From contig JAAZIT010000445.1 in assembly GCA_012800685.1 (NCBI GenBank), forward strand, positions 1 to 15,082: a stretch of DNA of 15,082 nt, given 5' to 3'. Source of the DNA: Clostridiales bacterium. GTDB taxonomy: Bacteria; Bacillota; Clostridia; Oscillospirales; Ruminococcaceae. Numbering within the stretch: the first letter of the stretch is position 1; each line of letters starts with the position of its first letter. The notes beneath the pieces were generated by a model, which made no database searches, was not told the origin of the DNA, and saw only the letters and a list, made by a program, of their open reading frames with translations. This document shows, piece by piece, positions 14,301 to 15,082 of the stretch. The position numbers and the translations under genes were made by a program.

Positions 14301-15082
14301 ATAATCATTCCCTCCATTTCCTCATCATCAAACTGGTTCATTACCGTCATAATCATAAGAATTAACACCATAAGAACGATTGAAATGGCTGCGCCTAGAT
14401 TAATGTTATATGAAGTTCCCAAAATTTGCTGTTCAATCAAATCACCTATAAGCATATTTGAACCTCCACCCAACATTCTTGAAATAATAAATGTTGAAAC
14501 TGATGGAACAAAAACCATTGTAATTCCTGTCATAATTCCAGGCTTGCTCAGAGGAATAATAACCCTTGTCAAAACCTTTCTCGAGCTACAGCCTAAGTCC
14601 TGTGCCGCCTCAATTAGAGATGTATCAATTTTAGTCATAACAGAATAAAGGGGTAAAATCATAAATGGAAGATAGTTGTATACCATTCCCAAAACAATTG
14701 CACCTTGCGTATTTATCATCTCATAAGGTCCAAGACCTATTAGCCCTAAAAGCTTGTTAATAACTCCATTTGCCTCAAGAAGCGTCATCCAAGCGTATGT
14801 TCTCAAAAGAAAGTTCATCCACATTGGAAGCATTACAAGAAGAAGCATGGTGCTTTGTCGTCTAACATCCATTCTTGACAAAATATATGCAAGTGGATAT
14901 GCAACAACAAGACAAATCACAGTTGCAATAATTGCAAGCCATATTGAACGGAAAAATATATTTGAATATCTTCCCATATGGGAAAGATTTTCAATAGAAA
15001 AAGCTCCTGTATCATCAGTTAAGCCATAATAGCAAACCATTCCAAGCGGAACAATTATGAAAATTGCCATCCACACAAGATA
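14297..15082 (-). CDS. potB: Spermidine/putrescine ABC transporter permease PotB (5' end beyond window)
   Basis: PotB is the second channel subunit. The frame is open to the right edge. A GTG at 15076 could be read as a start, but the preceding codons continue in frame as Tyr-Leu-Val-Trp, the usual first-helix sequence of PotB. The true start is therefore outside, and roughly 20-30 residues are missing. Counting from the GTG, the EAA docking loop is at about 156-180 (EAAQDLGCSSRKVLTRVIIP). PotB-typical features are LPMWMNFLLRTYAW at about 83-96 and MLGGGSNMLIGDLIEQQ at about 201-217. The stop overlaps potC in ATGA. The ATPase gene potA normally precedes potB and would lie beyond the window. 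Confidence 0.95.
   Translation of the reverse strand, partial: YLVWMAIFIIVPLGMVCYYGLTDDTGAFSIENLSHMGRYSNIFFRSIWLAIIATVICLVVAYPLAYILSRMDVRRQSTMLLLVMLPMWMNFLLRTYAWMTLLEANGVINKLLGLIGLGPYEMINTQGAIVLGMVYNYLPFMILPLYSVMTKIDTSLIEAAQDLGCSSRKVLTRVIIPLSKPGIMTGITMVFVPSVSTFIISRMLGGGSNMLIGDLIEQQILGTSYNINLGAAISIVLMVLILMIMTVMNQFDDEEMEGMII

Overview
The window is AT-rich and codes like a low-GC, spore-forming Clostridia, most likely from the Oscillospiraceae/Ruminococcaceae side (inference from protein style, not from any marker RNA). Evidence includes a YpeB germination protein, a SleB-type cell wall hydrolase, a class B sortase, a short ThiI without a rhodanese domain, and a DUF4317-type protein. No rRNA, tRNA, CRISPR array, transposase or phage gene is visible, and the layout looks like ordinary chromosome.

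Positions 1-5594 hold five genes on the minus strand. A cysteine desulfurase and ThiI (tRNA 4-thiouridine synthesis) come first, closely coupled. A CinA/PncC-type nicotinamide-nucleotide amidase and a class B sortase follow. Last is a membrane-anchored SH3 plus SleB-like hydrolase that runs off the left edge. A good vegetative promoter lies ahead of the desulfurase. A perfect 12-bp inverted repeat lies ahead of the amidase and helps decide its start codon.

Diverging from this block, positions 5785-9339 hold a plus-strand run: ypeB, rubrerythrin and enolase. Between ypeB and rubrerythrin lies the most unusual structure here. It is four near-regular copies of an identical 19-bp AT-rich core at 80-82 bp spacing, and the three units between copies contain promoter-like and hairpin-like blocks. 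Enolase ends at a 15-bp perfect hairpin that also serves the convergent gene.

Positions 9436-12123 hold minus-strand genes of poorly known role: a DUF188 (YaiI/YqxD) protein, a DUF4317-like protein directly upstream of it, and a separately promoted cysteine-rich protein resembling DUF6304. Positions 12227-15082 hold the end of a polyamine ABC transporter operon, potB-potC-potD, with overlapping genes and a strong terminator. Its binding protein is unusual in having a C-terminal membrane anchor in place of a lipobox. The ATPase gene potA would be expected beyond the right edge.
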